Positions 18,545 through 27,390 of a stretch of 64,000 bases of DNA are shown in pieces (the stretch's first letter is position 1; every line of letters begins with the position of its first letter). The translations under genes and the position numbers were made by a program. The notes below the pieces were generated by a model, which searched no databases, was not told the DNA's origin, and saw only the letters and a program-made list of their open reading frames with translations. Origin of the DNA: Synechococcus sp. 8F6 (GTDB lineage: Bacteria; Cyanobacteriota; Cyanobacteriia; PCC-6307; Cyanobiaceae); contig NZ_NQKZ01000005.1 in assembly GCF_002252665.1 (NCBI RefSeq), forward strand, positions 62,001 through 126,000. Direction: 5' to 3'.

Positions 18545-19081
18545 GTGAATCACTGTCTGCTCGAGGTCGAGGTGCTGGAAGCGCCCCAGGTGCGCTACAC
18601 CCAGGACAACCAGACGCCGGTGGCGGAAATGGCCGTCCAAATTGACGGTCTGCGTCCCGATGATCCTCCGGGCCAGTTGAAGGTGGTGGGCTGGGGCAAT
18701 CTGGCCCAGGAGCTGCAAAACAGCGTGCACGTGGGCCAGCGGCTGATGCTCGAAGGCCGCCTTCGCATGAACACCGTGACACGGCAGGACGGGGTCAAGG
18801 AAAAGCGCGCCGAATTCACCCTGGCCCGCCTCCACCCCCTGGGTGCTGAACCCTCCGGAATGACTCCTGGCACCCCCTCCCCCGCGACTACGGCCCCCGC
18901 CGCCAGTGCCACTGCGCCGCCGGTGCGCCGCGCCACCGGCTCCGGGATGGCACCAGCTCCAGGCGGCGCCTCTCCCAGCACGGCGCCCCCCAGCGCAGCC
19001 CAGCCGGCTGCCCAGCCCCCCACCTGGAACACCTCGCCGCTGGTGCCCGATCTGCCCGACGACGACGACATTCCCTTCTGA
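18545..19081 (+). CDS. ssb: Single-stranded DNA-binding protein
   Basis: A 178-residue SSB with an N-terminal OB fold (LEVEVLEAPQVRYT, TPVAEMAVQIDGL, LKVVGWGNLAQEL, VHVGQRLMLEGRL), a long flexible Pro/Ala/Thr-rich linker, and the acidic tip DDDDIPF that recruits partners such as PriA and RecQ. The LRPDDPP insert is typical of cyanobacterial SSBs. The start is the GTG at 18545. priA, whose product classically binds the SSB tail, lies about 3 kb downstream on the other strand. Confidence 0.94.
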   Translation: MNHCLLEVEVLEAPQVRYTQDNQTPVAEMAVQIDGLRPDDPPGQLKVVGWGNLAQELQNSVHVGQRLMLEGRLRMNTVTRQDGVKEKRAEFTLARLHPLGAEPSGMTPGTPSPATTAPAASATAPPVRRATGSGMAPAPGGASPSTAPPSAAQPAAQPPTWNTSPLVPDLPDDDDIPF

Positions 19082-19105
19082 ATTGAGCCCTACCGGCCTA
19101 CCTGC

Positions 19106-19306
19106 TCACTCGCCCACCCGCTCACTGGCCTGGTCGAGCAGCTGACCGAGTTCGCGCTCCAGGGCAGCGAGGTCGAGCCGCCATTGGGGCCAACGGCCGG
19201 CATCGATCTGACGCAACAGCCAGAGCCGATCGGCCTTGAGGGCGTCGATCAAAGCAGCTGTGCTGGGCTCAGTGGCCGTGCTGGAGGCTTCGGGGGCCAT
19301 GGGCAT
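19106..19306 (-). CDS. Small conserved cyanobacterial protein (about 66 aa)
   Basis: A short protein with core IDALKADRLWLLRQIDAGRWPQWRLDLAALERELGQLLD, which matches my memory of a recurrent small cyanobacterial unknown. It is predicted fully helical, soluble and charge-balanced. The ATG at 19306 (MPMAPEAS) leaves 16 bp to the divergent DUF2854 start; a longer frame to 19378 would run into that gene. No function known. Confidence 0.6.
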   Translation of the reverse strand: MPMAPEASSTATEPSTAALIDALKADRLWLLRQIDAGRWPQWRLDLAALERELGQLLDQASERVGE

Positions 19307-19322
19307 ACAGGAAGATGGCTGT

Positions 19323-19871
19323 ATGCAAGCACTCCTTTCCCCCGGAAGCCTGGTCACAATTGCGGGAGCGGTGCTCACGGTGATCGGCTCGATCGCCTAC
19401 GCCACCGACATCCCCAACCTCAGCCTGCCGACGATTTTCTACGGGATTCCAATCCTGCTGGGCGGTCTGGCCCTGAAATCTTCAGAGCTGCCGCCCCCCC
19501 AGCGCCTCACCCCCGCCGCCCAGTACAAGGCACTGCGGGAGCTCCCAGAGAGCGAACCGCTGCGCAAGCTGCTCGCCGACGTAGACCGCTGGCGCTACGG
19601 CCAGAAAGCCCATCTGGAGAGCTCGCTGGAGGTGCTGAAGCTCTGGGATGAGGACGCCCCGCCCCAGTTGATCAGCGTCGAAGAGCTGGATTGTGACGGC
19701 CGCTACGGACTCAGACTGCGGTTTCGTTGTGAGGGGGTGCCCCTGGAGCGCTGGCAGGCCCGCGCCGACCGCCTCGGCCGCTTCTTCGGGCCAGGCCTCC
19801 AGGCCGACATTCAACCGGAGCGCCGCGACAGCTTCAGCCTCGCCCTGGTGCCCGCGGCTGCAGCGAGCTAA
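19323..19871 (+). CDS. DUF2854 family membrane protein
   Basis: A 182-residue protein with two closely spaced membrane segments at the N-terminus (SLVTIAGAVLTVIGSIAYA and LPTIFYGIPILLGGLAL), followed by the LPPPQRLTP motif and a soluble C-terminal domain of about 120 residues. This layout is that of DUF2854, conserved in cyanobacteria and plastids, function unknown. The ATG at 19323 was chosen because it places the first helix directly after a short lead; the frame extends upstream without a better motif. Confidence 0.82.
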   Translation: MQALLSPGSLVTIAGAVLTVIGSIAYATDIPNLSLPTIFYGIPILLGGLALKSSELPPPQRLTPAAQYKALRELPESEPLRKLLADVDRWRYGQKAHLESSLEVLKLWDEDAPPQLISVEELDCDGRYGLRLRFRCEGVPLERWQARADRLGRFFGPGLQADIQPERRDSFSLALVPAAAAS

Positions 19872-19913
19872 GACCCGCTTGTTCCCTTTTCACCGTCGTT
19901 TCTGCGCCCCGCC

Positions 19914-20810
19914 TTGAGCTCCGAACCCTTGATCAGCAGCCAGGACACCCTGCGGGTGTCGGTCCTCAGTGAGGCCCTTCCCTACATCCAGCGCTTTGCT
20001 GGCCGCCGGGTGGTGGTCAAGTACGGCGGTGCAGCCATGGTGCGCGACGAGCTGCGCGATGCCGTTTACCGCGACCTGGTGCTGCTGGCCTCCGTCGGCG
20101 TGCAACCGGTGGTGGTGCACGGCGGCGGGCCGGAGATCAACGACTGGCTCACCCGCCTCAACATCGAACCGGCCTTCCGCAACGGCCTACGGGTGACCAC
20201 CCCGGAAACCATGGACGTGGTGGAGATGGTGCTGGTGGGCCGGGTCAATAAACACATTGTCAACGGGCTCAACCGCGTGGGCGGGCGGGCCGTGGGTCTG
20301 TGCGGCAGCGATGGCTCCCTGGTGCGGGCCCGCACCTACGCCGACGGGGCCAATGGCCTGGTGGGGGAGGTGGCGGCGGTGGACCCCTCCGTGCTGTTTC
20401 CTCTGCTCGATGCGGGTTACATCCCCGTGATCTCCAGCGTGGCGGCCGACGGGGAGGGGCAGGCCCACAACATCAACGCCGACACGGTGGCCGGCGAACT
20501 GGCCGCCGCACTGCAGGCCGAGAAGCTGATCCTGCTGACCGACACGGCGGGGATCCTGCAGGATCGCCACGACCCCGGCTCCCTGATCCGCCAGCTCAGC
20601 CTCTCGCAAGCCCGGCAGCTGATCCACGACGGCGTGGTGGAGGGCGGCATGACCCCGAAAACCGAGTGCTGCATCCGCGCCCTAGCCCAGGGGGTGGCAG
20701 CGGCCCACATCGTTGATGGCCGTGTGCCCCACGCCCTGCTGCTCGAGGTGTTCACCGACGCGGGCATCGGCACGATGGTGGTGGGCAGCCAACGCGCTTG
20801 CCATGGCTGA
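19914..20810 (+). CDS. argB: Acetylglutamate kinase
   Basis: A 298-residue kinase catalysing the controlled second step of arginine synthesis. Motifs include [10 protein letters not shown] near residue 31, [24 protein letters not shown], and [15 protein letters not shown]. In cyanobacteria this enzyme is activated by P-II bound to its C-terminal and N-terminal helices; the basic N-helix ([14 protein letters not shown]) is present. The start is a TTG at 19914. The stop overlaps the next gene by 8 bp. Confidence 0.96.
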   Translation: MSSEPLISSQDTLRVSVLSEALPYIQRFAGRRVVVKYGGAAMVRDELRDAVYRDLVLLASVGVQPVVVHGGGPEINDWLTRLNIEPAFRNGLRVTTPETMDVVEMVLVGRVNKHIVNGLNRVGGRAVGLCGSDGSLVRARTYADGANGLVGEVAAVDPSVLFPLLDAGYIPVISSVAADGEGQAHNINADTVAGELAAALQAEKLILLTDTAGILQDRHDPGSLIRQLSLSQARQLIHDGVVEGGMTPKTECCIRALAQGVAAAHIVDGRVPHALLLEVFTDAGIGTMVVGSQRACHG

Positions 20811-21945
20811 TGCGCCCCTGGATGCGTCCCTGGAGGAACAGCTGGCCGCAGCTCGCGCGGCCTTGGAGCGGGGTGACTACGGGCGGGTGGTGCGGCTGCT
20901 CGAGCCCCTGACCCGCGAACACCCCTCCACCACCCAGGCAGGGGCCGAGATCCAGCTGCTGCTGGCCACGGCCTGGATGGGCCAGGGTGACAACACTCGC
21001 GCCATGGTGTGCTGCCGCCTGATCAAGCGCTGCCGGGATGCCACCCTGCGGGCCCAGGCCCAGGACCTGCTCACCGTGCTGGAAGCCCCCGCCCTGGAGC
21101 GGCCCCGCGACTGGTCGATCACCTTGCCTGATCTGGGCTCAGCCCAAGCGATGGGCAGCCAGATGCAGCAACTGGCCCGCAGCCGCCGCGCCAACAAACC
21201 GCCGCCGCCACCGCCACCGCCCGTTGGGCCCACCCGGGCCCCGGTGGGCTTTGCCCTGCTGGCGGTGGTGTTGCTGTTGCTCACGGTGCTGCTCGGCGGC
21301 TGCATGGAGGTGCGCACCGAGCTCAACTTCAAGGGACCGGGCCGGCTGCAGATCACCCATGCACTGATCAGCGATGGCGCGCAGCCGCCCCCCTGGGGGC
21401 GCCAGTTCAGCCAGCTCCTGCAGAGCCAGGGCTTTCGGCCTGCCCCCACCGGCGCGGCGTCACCGGGCCCTGGGGATTGGCAACAACGGCTGCAGAGCCA
21501 GGTGCTGGCGGCACCCCGGGCCCTGGAGCTGCTGGCCCGCAACCTCAGCGATGCGGCCCAGCTCGCCGGGGTGACCCTGCCGGCTCCGGAGCTCGCGCTG
21601 CAGGAGCGCAACTGGCTGGTGGGCGTGCACCAGACCCTCGAGCTGGCCGTAGACCTGCGGGAGGTGCAACCCCTGCCGGGCTTCAGCGCCGCCGTTGAGC
21701 TGAGCCCCGCCGGCAGCAGGGCCGTGCAGCGCGCTGGCCCGGAGCCGGCCCAGGCTCTTCCAGGCCGGCAGACCCTGCGCTGGCCGCTGCGCTTCGGGGC
21801 TCGCAACACCCTGCAGCTGACCTGCTGGCGCTGGAGCGGATTGGGGCTGGGCGGCCTTCTGATCGCAGCGGGCCTGGCCCTGGTGCTGGCACTGGAGCGC
21901 CTGCGCCGGCTGCTGGGCTTCGGCCTGCCCGAGCTACCGGCCTAA
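20803..21945 (+). CDS. DUF3153 membrane protein with a helical-repeat N-terminus
   Basis: A 380-residue protein. The first 110 residues look like a tetratricopeptide-type helical repeat ([21 protein letters not shown]). A run of eight prolines and a membrane helix ([18 protein letters not shown]) follow, whose end resembles a lipobox, then an [15 protein letters not shown] segment typical of DUF3153, and a second helix near the C-terminus. DUF3153 is a cyanobacterial unknown. ATG 20803 sits inside the last codons of argB, implying coupling. Confidence 0.8.
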   Translation: MADAPLDASLEEQLAAARAALERGDYGRVVRLLEPLTREHPSTTQAGAEIQLLLATAWMGQGDNTRAMVCCRLIKRCRDATLRAQAQDLLTVLEAPALERPRDWSITLPDLGSAQAMGSQMQQLARSRRANKPPPPPPPPVGPTRAPVGFALLAVVLLLLTVLLGGCMEVRTELNFKGPGRLQITHALISDGAQPPPWGRQFSQLLQSQGFRPAPTGAASPGPGDWQQRLQSQVLAAPRALELLARNLSDAAQLAGVTLPAPELALQERNWLVGVHQTLELAVDLREVQPLPGFSAAVELSPAGSRAVQRAGPEPAQALPGRQTLRWPLRFGARNTLQLTCWRWSGLGLGGLLIAAGLALVLALERLRRLLGFGLPELPA

Positions 21946-21953
21946 GCCACCCC

Positions 21954-24188
21954 TTACAGGGTGAGGGGATCGGGGTCGATCGCCAGCCCAACCCCCGCCG
22001 GCAGCCCCTGGCGCAACACGGCCTCGCTGGGCAGGGGCAACGGCTGGCCGGCGGGTCCGTGCAACAGCAGCTGCCAGCGGCTCTTGCCCGCCACCCGGGC
22101 CACCGGGGCCGGGGCGGGACCGATCAGCAGCCAACCGGCCGCTTCGAGGTCGCCGCGAATCCGCTCCGCCAGAGCCGCTGCCGCCGTGGCGGTGCCGCTG
22201 GCCGTGGGGCCACTTAGGCGCAGCAGACAGGCCCGGCTAAAGGGCACCAGGCTGGCCTGGCGACGCAACTGGCTCTCCTCCAGCAGAAATTGCCCGTAGC
22301 GACCATCCACGAGATGGCGGATCACGGGGTGATCCGGGCTGTAGGTCTGCACCAGCACCTCCCCCGGCTTCTCACCGCGCCCGGCCCGGCCCGCTAGCTG
22401 CAACAGCAGCTGCAGGCACTGCTCCGAGGAGCGCAGATCAGGGCGATGCAGCAGCCCATCCGCCGCGAGAACCGCAGCGAGGGTGACCCGGGGCAGGTCC
22501 ATTCCCTTGGCCAGCATCTGGGTGCCCACGAGCACGTCGGCCTCACCTTGGGCAAAACGGTCGAGCAGGCGGCGGTGACCATCTCGGCCCCGGGTTGTGT
22601 CGCGGTCGAAGCGCAGCAACCGCAGACCCTCCAGCTCGGCGGCCAGCTGCTCCATCACCCGCTGGGTGCCGGCCCCGAAGGGCTTGAAGGCGGTGGAGCC
22701 ACAGTGGCCGCAGCGGTCTCCCAGCTCGGCGCGGTGATCGCACCAGTGGCAGCGCAACCATTCCTGGCCACCCTTGGAGCGGTGCACCGTGAGGGCCACA
22801 TCGCAATGGGGGCACAGCACCGCCTCGCCGCAGCTGCGGCAGCTCAGGAAGGCCCGGTAGCCGCGGCGGGGCACCAGCACCACGGCCTGCTCTCCCTTCT
22901 CCTGCAGCTGCTCAAGCCGCCCCATCAGGGCCCGACTGAGCAGGCGGCGGTGGCCCTCAGCCAACTCATGGCGCATGTCGATCACCCGCACAGCAGGCAG
23001 CGGCCGGGCTCCGATCCGCTCCGGTAGCCGCAGCAGGCGGGTGGAGGCCTGGGGCCCCTGGCACGCCAGCCAGCTCTCCAGCGATGGGGTGGCACTGCCA
23101 AGCACCAGCCGGGCTCCGCTGCGCCGGGCCCGCTGCCGAGCCACATCCCGAGCGTGATAGCAGGGCATCGGGCTGTCCTGCTTGTAGGAGCTGTCGTGCT
23201 CCTCATCCAGCACGATCAAGCCCAGGCGTGGCATCGGCAAAAAGATCGCCGAGCGGGTGCCCACCACCACCACCGGCTCGTCTTCGAGGCAGCGGCGCCA
23301 GGTGGCAACCCGGGCGCCATCGGCGAGGCCGCTGTGAAACTCCACCACCCGGGAGCCAAAGCGCTCACGGGCACGGTCGAGCAGCTGGGGAATCAGGCCG
23401 ATCTCCGGCGTGAGCAGCAAGCAGCCCTCCCCCGCGGCGAGCACCCGGGCAGCCGCCTGCAGATACACCTCGGTTTTGCCGGCGCCGGTGACGCCCCAGA
23501 GCAGAAATTCAGCGCCCGGATCCGCCCCGGCCAGGGCGTGCACCGCAGCGGCCTGGGCTTCGGTGAGAGCAGGCCAGGCGGCAGCCGGCAGGCCCGCAGA
23601 ACTGCTGCCCGGCTCCGACTCCGAGCGCCGCACCACCAACCCCCGAGATTCCAGGCCCTTCAGCACAGCCCGGCTGAAGCCCGCCTCGCCGCAGAGCTGG
23701 CGCAGGGGCACCGCAGCGGCTTGACCCTCCAGGTGCTCCAACAGCTGCTGCTGCCGGGGGGTAAGGGGCTGGCTGGGGAGCGGCGCGGCAGAGCGTTCCA
23801 CCAACCAGATTGGACGGCTGGTGCGACTTGGCCCCTGGCTGCGCTGGCCGAGCCAACCGGGGGGCAGGGCGCTTTTGAGGGTTTTGAACAGGCTGGTGTG
23901 GCACGACTCGGCCACGCTCTCAATCAACCCTTGCCATTGGGGATCGACGGCGGCCCGCTGCCAGATCGCCAGAATCGGTTGGATCGTCTTGCCGCTCAGA
24001 CTGGCCGGCAGCTGATCGAGCGCTTCCACCACAAGCCCGGTGTGCAGGCGGCCCTGCAGACGCACCCGCACCAGATCACCGATGCCAGCAGGGGTCTCAG
24101 CGCTGTTGGCATAGGTAAAGACCTGGCCTTCGCGGCCGGCCTCAAGCCAGATCTGCAGCCACGGGGGCGTCGAGCTTGCAAAGGTCAC
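21954..24188 (-). CDS. priA: Primosomal replication restart helicase PriA
   Basis: A 744-residue 3'-to-5' helicase that reloads the replisome at stalled forks. An N-terminal DNA-binding domain (WLQIWLEAGREGQVFTYAN) precedes a helicase core with Walker A GVTGAGKT, the DEEH box in VLDEEHDSSYKQ, and paired zinc-binding cysteines between the helicase lobes (CRSCG, CPHCD, CHWCD, CGHCG). The GTG at 24188 is chosen as start; the frame runs upstream into tandem repeats that encode a repetitive, unconserved sequence. It converges on the DUF3153 gene with 8 bp between. Confidence 0.95.
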   Translation of the reverse strand: MTFASSTPPWLQIWLEAGREGQVFTYANSAETPAGIGDLVRVRLQGRLHTGLVVEALDQLPASLSGKTIQPILAIWQRAAVDPQWQGLIESVAESCHTSLFKTLKSALPPGWLGQRSQGPSRTSRPIWLVERSAAPLPSQPLTPRQQQLLEHLEGQAAAVPLRQLCGEAGFSRAVLKGLESRGLVVRRSESEPGSSSAGLPAAAWPALTEAQAAAVHALAGADPGAEFLLWGVTGAGKTEVYLQAAARVLAAGEGCLLLTPEIGLIPQLLDRARERFGSRVVEFHSGLADGARVATWRRCLEDEPVVVVGTRSAIFLPMPRLGLIVLDEEHDSSYKQDSPMPCYHARDVARQRARRSGARLVLGSATPSLESWLACQGPQASTRLLRLPERIGARPLPAVRVIDMRHELAEGHRRLLSRALMGRLEQLQEKGEQAVVLVPRRGYRAFLSCRSCGEAVLCPHCDVALTVHRSKGGQEWLRCHWCDHRAELGDRCGHCGSTAFKPFGAGTQRVMEQLAAELEGLRLLRFDRDTTRGRDGHRRLLDRFAQGEADVLVGTQMLAKGMDLPRVTLAAVLAADGLLHRPDLRSSEQCLQLLLQLAGRAGRGEKPGEVLVQTYSPDHPVIRHLVDGRYGQFLLEESQLRRQASLVPFSRACLLRLSGPTASGTATAAAALAERIRGDLEAAGWLLIGPAPAPVARVAGKSRWQLLLHGPAGQPLPLPSEAVLRQGLPAGVGLAIDPDPLTL

Positions 24189-24662
24189 AGCCCATTCATA
24201 GAATGTGTCTGTTGGGCAGTCCAATGGCTGCCGTCGGAACCGAGCAGAGTTCCGTCCAGCGGGAAGACCTGAAGAGAGACCCCGGGAGCCAGCCTCCCAC
24301 CATTCGGCCTCCCGGTCTGCGACCACCCCTGACAGCACTGCTTGGCTCCAGCCAATTTTTTGGCTCCAGCCAATTTTTTGGCTCCAGCCAATTTCCTGGC
24401 TTCGGCCATCCAATCAGGCTTCCGCCGCCGACCTTTTTGCTCCATCAGGTCGTTTTCTGTCGTGAGGTGTCCCGTAGACCCCGCTGTTCAGCATCACTGT
24501 CGACTCTCCTCAAACCCTTGAGGCCTCTCGAAGTCCAGCCACCCGACCGACCATCGCCGTTTCCAACCCCGTTCGACTGTGCAGTCGTGCTGAATGCCGC
24601 CGGGCAATCCCTGGAAACCCGCTTCCCCCCCAACGCTCTGTCTCTCTTCGTTTCCGTATCCC
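24189..24662. other. 474-bp divergent spacer between priA and rpoD
   Basis: No credible gene is seen here. Apparent frames on both strands encode low-complexity products that include the repeat. The spacer should hold the promoters of both genes; the half nearest rpoD would be a long, pyrimidine-rich leader. The tandem hairpin repeat at 24342-24395 is its main structure. Confidence 0.6.
24342..24395. repeat. Tandem 18-bp hairpin repeat
   Basis: Three perfect copies of TTGGCTCCAGCCAATTTT occur head to tail with an 18-bp period, followed by a degenerate fourth (CTGGCTTCGGCCAT). Each unit is itself a palindrome (TTGGCT, CC, AGCCAA) followed by a T-run, so each can fold as a small hairpin on either strand. 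A nearly identical TTGGCTCCAGCCA sits right after the cpcB stop at 44597. They may be serial operators, attenuator-like hairpins or a slippage product. Confidence 0.85.
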
Positions 24663-25952
24663 ATGAGCCCCGCCGCCGCTGCCGAGCTGAAAGCAACCCC
24701 GGAAATCCTGATCGTGGCCACGGCGGCCGGTGAAGAGGCGGCTGTGAAGCCCAAAGCGAAGAAGGCTGCTGCCAAGCCCAAGGCCGCCTCCAGCAAGTCT
24801 GCCGCCCCAAAAACCACAACCGCTAAATCCAGCCCAGCCAAAGCCAAGGCTGCAGGCACCAAGGCCCCTGCCAAAACCAAGGTTGTCGTTGCGGATGCAG
24901 CCCCCGCCGCCGACGGGGCAGACCCAGCCCTCGCCGCCGCGGTAGCCGAAAAGGACAACAAGGCTGCCAAAGCCCTGGCCAGCATCAAGGTGGGCCCGAA
25001 GGGTGTCTACACGGAAGACTCGATCCGCGTTTATCTGCAGGAGATCGGCCGGATCCGGCTGCTGCGCCCAGACGAGGAGATCGAGCTGGCCCGCAAGATC
25101 GCTGATCTGCTGCAGCTCGAGGAGATTGCTGCTCAGTTCGAGGCTGACAACGGCCGCCAGCCCGACAACCGGGAGTGGGCGGTTCTGGTGGAGATGCCAC
25201 CGATCAAGTTCCGCCGCCGGCTGATGCTGGGCCGCCGGGCCAAGGAAAAGATGGTGCAGTCGAACCTGCGACTGGTGGTGTCGATCGCCAAGAAATACAT
25301 GAACCGGGGTCTGAGCTTCCAGGACCTGATCCAGGAGGGCAGCCTCGGTCTGATCCGCGCCGCTGAGAAGTTCGACCACGAGAAGGGCTACAAGTTCTCC
25401 ACCTACGCCACCTGGTGGATCCGTCAGGCGATCACCCGCGCTATCGCCGACCAGTCGCGCACCATCCGCCTGCCGGTGCACCTCTACGAGACGATCTCGC
25501 GCATCAAGAAAACCACCAAGACCCTTTCCCAGGAGTTCGGCCGCAAGCCCACCGAGGAGGAGATCGCCGAATCGATGGAGATGACCATCGAGAAGCTGCG
25601 CTTCATCGCCAAGAGCGCCCAGCTGCCGATCTCCCTGGAAACGCCGATCGGCAAGGAGGAGGATTCTCGCCTCGGCGACTTCATCGAAGCCGACATCGAG
25701 AACCCCGAGCAGGACGTGGCCAAGAACCTGCTGCGCGAAGACCTCGAAGGCGTGCTGGCCACCCTCAGCCCCCGCGAGCGCGACGTGCTGCGCCTGCGCT
25801 ACGGCCTGGATGACGGCCGCATGAAAACCCTCGAGGAGATCGGCCAGATCTTTGATGTCACCCGCGAGCGGATTCGTCAGATCGAGGCCAAGGCCCTGCG
25901 CAAGCTGCGCCACCCCAACCGCAACGGCGTGCTCAAGGAGTACATCAAGTGA
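24663..25952 (+). CDS. rpoD: Primary sigma-70 factor RpoD/SigA
   Basis: A 429-residue sigma-70 factor. The first 110 residues are Lys/Ala/Pro-rich and disordered ([14 protein letters not shown]), as in picocyanobacterial SigA. Region 1.2 ([14 protein letters not shown]), region 2 ([16 protein letters not shown] to [10 protein letters not shown], binding the -10 element), region 3 and region 4 with the -35 reader ([26 protein letters not shown]) are complete, marking the primary factor rather than a group 2 paralogue. ATG 24663 is used; earlier in-frame codons lie in the leader. Confidence 0.93.
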   Translation: MSPAAAAELKATPEILIVATAAGEEAAVKPKAKKAAAKPKAASSKSAAPKTTTAKSSPAKAKAAGTKAPAKTKVVVADAAPAADGADPALAAAVAEKDNKAAKALASIKVGPKGVYTEDSIRVYLQEIGRIRLLRPDEEIELARKIADLLQLEEIAAQFEADNGRQPDNREWAVLVEMPPIKFRRRLMLGRRAKEKMVQSNLRLVVSIAKKYMNRGLSFQDLIQEGSLGLIRAAEKFDHEKGYKFSTYATWWIRQAITRAIADQSRTIRLPVHLYETISRIKKTTKTLSQEFGRKPTEEEIAESMEMTIEKLRFIAKSAQLPISLETPIGKEEDSRLGDFIEADIENPEQDVAKNLLREDLEGVLATLSPRERDVLRLRYGLDDGRMKTLEEIGQIFDVTRERIRQIEAKALRKLRHPNRNGVLKEYIK

Positions 25953-26347
25953 GTGAGGGCCTGACGGCCCTGCGGGAGCTGCGCAGCGCGCCGATGCTTC
26001 AGGCCCCTGAGCGTGCTGCGCTGTTGACGGAACTGCAGCCCTGTCTTGCCGCCTGTGACTGGTTCACGGTGGGGGTGATGGCTCCCACAGCGGCCAGGGC
26101 GCTGGCCTGCCTGCGCCAGCTGGAGACGGCCCTGGGCTGGAGCCCCCTGGAGCTGGATCCGGCCTGCGAAGCCCTGGAGGCCATCGAGGGGCCGGTGTTT
26201 CTCAAGGCCAACCAGAACACGGGCCGCTTTCTGGTGCGTCGTGAAACGGGGCTGGGGGAAGGGCTTCTCATCACTGGCCACAGCAATGTCAATCCCGACG
26301 CCGAAGACACCTGGGGGCCCTTCCCCCTCGATCTGTTTGCCGCCTGA
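25949..26347 (+). CDS. DUF1824 family protein
   Basis: A 132-residue soluble protein resembling DUF1824, a cyanobacterial family of unknown function: [31 protein letters not shown] at the N-terminal half, then [31 protein letters not shown]. The GTG start overlaps the rpoD stop in a GTGA arrangement, so its translation is coupled to the primary sigma factor. Role unknown; the linkage hints at a growth-related housekeeping function. Confidence 0.82.
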   Translation: MSEGLTALRELRSAPMLQAPERAALLTELQPCLAACDWFTVGVMAPTAARALACLRQLETALGWSPLELDPACEALEAIEGPVFLKANQNTGRFLVRRETGLGEGLLITGHSNVNPDAEDTWGPFPLDLFAA

Positions 26348-26427
26348 GCGATCCCGCGCTTTTGTGACAGCGCAGGCGTTGCGAGAGAGCTCCACTCCTT
26401 AGGCTGGGCGGCTGTTATCTGGCACCG

Positions 26428-27390
26428 ATGGCCAATCCCCTGCGCATCGCCTCCCGCCGCAGCCAACTGGCCATGGTGCAGACCCATTGGGTGCGCGATG
26501 AGCTAACCAAGGCCCACAGCGGCCTGGAGATCAGCATCGAGGCGATGGCCACCCAGGGCGACAAGATCCTCGATGTGGCCCTGGCCAAAATCGGCGACAA
26601 GGGACTGTTCACCAAGGAGCTCGAGGCCCAGATGCTGGTCGACCAGGCCGACATCGCCGTCCACAGCCTCAAGGACCTGCCCACCAACCTCCCTGAAGGC
26701 CTGATGCTGGGCTGCATCACCGAGCGGGAAGATCCCGCCGATGCCCTGGTGGTGCACGCCAAGCACGACGACAAAACACTCGCCACCCTGCCCGCCGGTG
26801 CCGTGGTGGGCACCAGCTCCCTGCGCCGCCTGGCCCAGCTTCGCCACCACTATCCGCACCTCACCTTCAAGGACGTGCGCGGCAATGTGATCACCCGCCT
26901 GGAGAAGCTCGATTCCGGTGAATTCGACTGTCTGATCCTTGCGGCGGCCGGCCTGGGGCGGCTGGGGCTGGGCGACCGCATCCACGAGCTGATCGATCCC
27001 TCCATCTCCCTGCACGCTGTGGGCCAAGGGGCCCTGGGCATCGAGTGCCGCGAGGGCGACAGCACCGTGCTGGAGCAGATCAAGGTGCTGGAACACCCCC
27101 CCACCGCCCGCCGCTGCCTGGCGGAGCGAGCCTTCCTGCGGGAGTTGGAAGGCGGCTGCCAGGTGCCGATCGGCGTCAACACCCGCTTTGCCGGCCCCGA
27201 CAACACCGGCGAGCTGATCCTCACCGGCATGGTGGCCAGCCTCGATGGCCAGCGCCTGATCCGCGATGAGGCCCGCGGCCCCCAGGCGGATCCCGAGGCC
27301 ATCGGCATTGCCCTGGCCCACACCCTCAAAGCCCAGGGAGCAGGAGAAATCCTGGAGGAGATCTTTGCAACGGTCCGGCCTGAAGCCTGA
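26428..27390 (+). CDS. hemC: Hydroxymethylbilane synthase (porphobilinogen deaminase)
   Basis: A 320-residue enzyme that polymerises four porphobilinogens, feeding heme, chlorophyll, bilin and corrin synthesis. The N-terminus [15 protein letters not shown], the active-site [21 protein letters not shown], and the cofactor-binding [11 protein letters not shown] loop with the dipyrromethane cysteine are all present. Full length. ATG 26428 is clear. The downstream ClC gene starts inside its last codons. Confidence 0.97.
   Translation: MANPLRIASRRSQLAMVQTHWVRDELTKAHSGLEISIEAMATQGDKILDVALAKIGDKGLFTKELEAQMLVDQADIAVHSLKDLPTNLPEGLMLGCITEREDPADALVVHAKHDDKTLATLPAGAVVGTSSLRRLAQLRHHYPHLTFKDVRGNVITRLEKLDSGEFDCLILAAAGLGRLGLGDRIHELIDPSISLHAVGQGALGIECREGDSTVLEQIKVLEHPPTARRCLAERAFLRELEGGCQVPIGVNTRFAGPDNTGELILTGMVASLDGQRLIRDEARGPQADPEAIGIALAHTLKAQGAGEILEEIFATVRPEA

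Noticed and set aside
24342-24410. CRISPR array
   Set aside because: Repeats are only 18 bp and contiguous with no spacers, and there are no cas genes.
24176-24733. Frame of 185 codons across the priA-rpoD spacer
   Set aside because: Its product is just the translated tandem repeat and low-complexity sequence.
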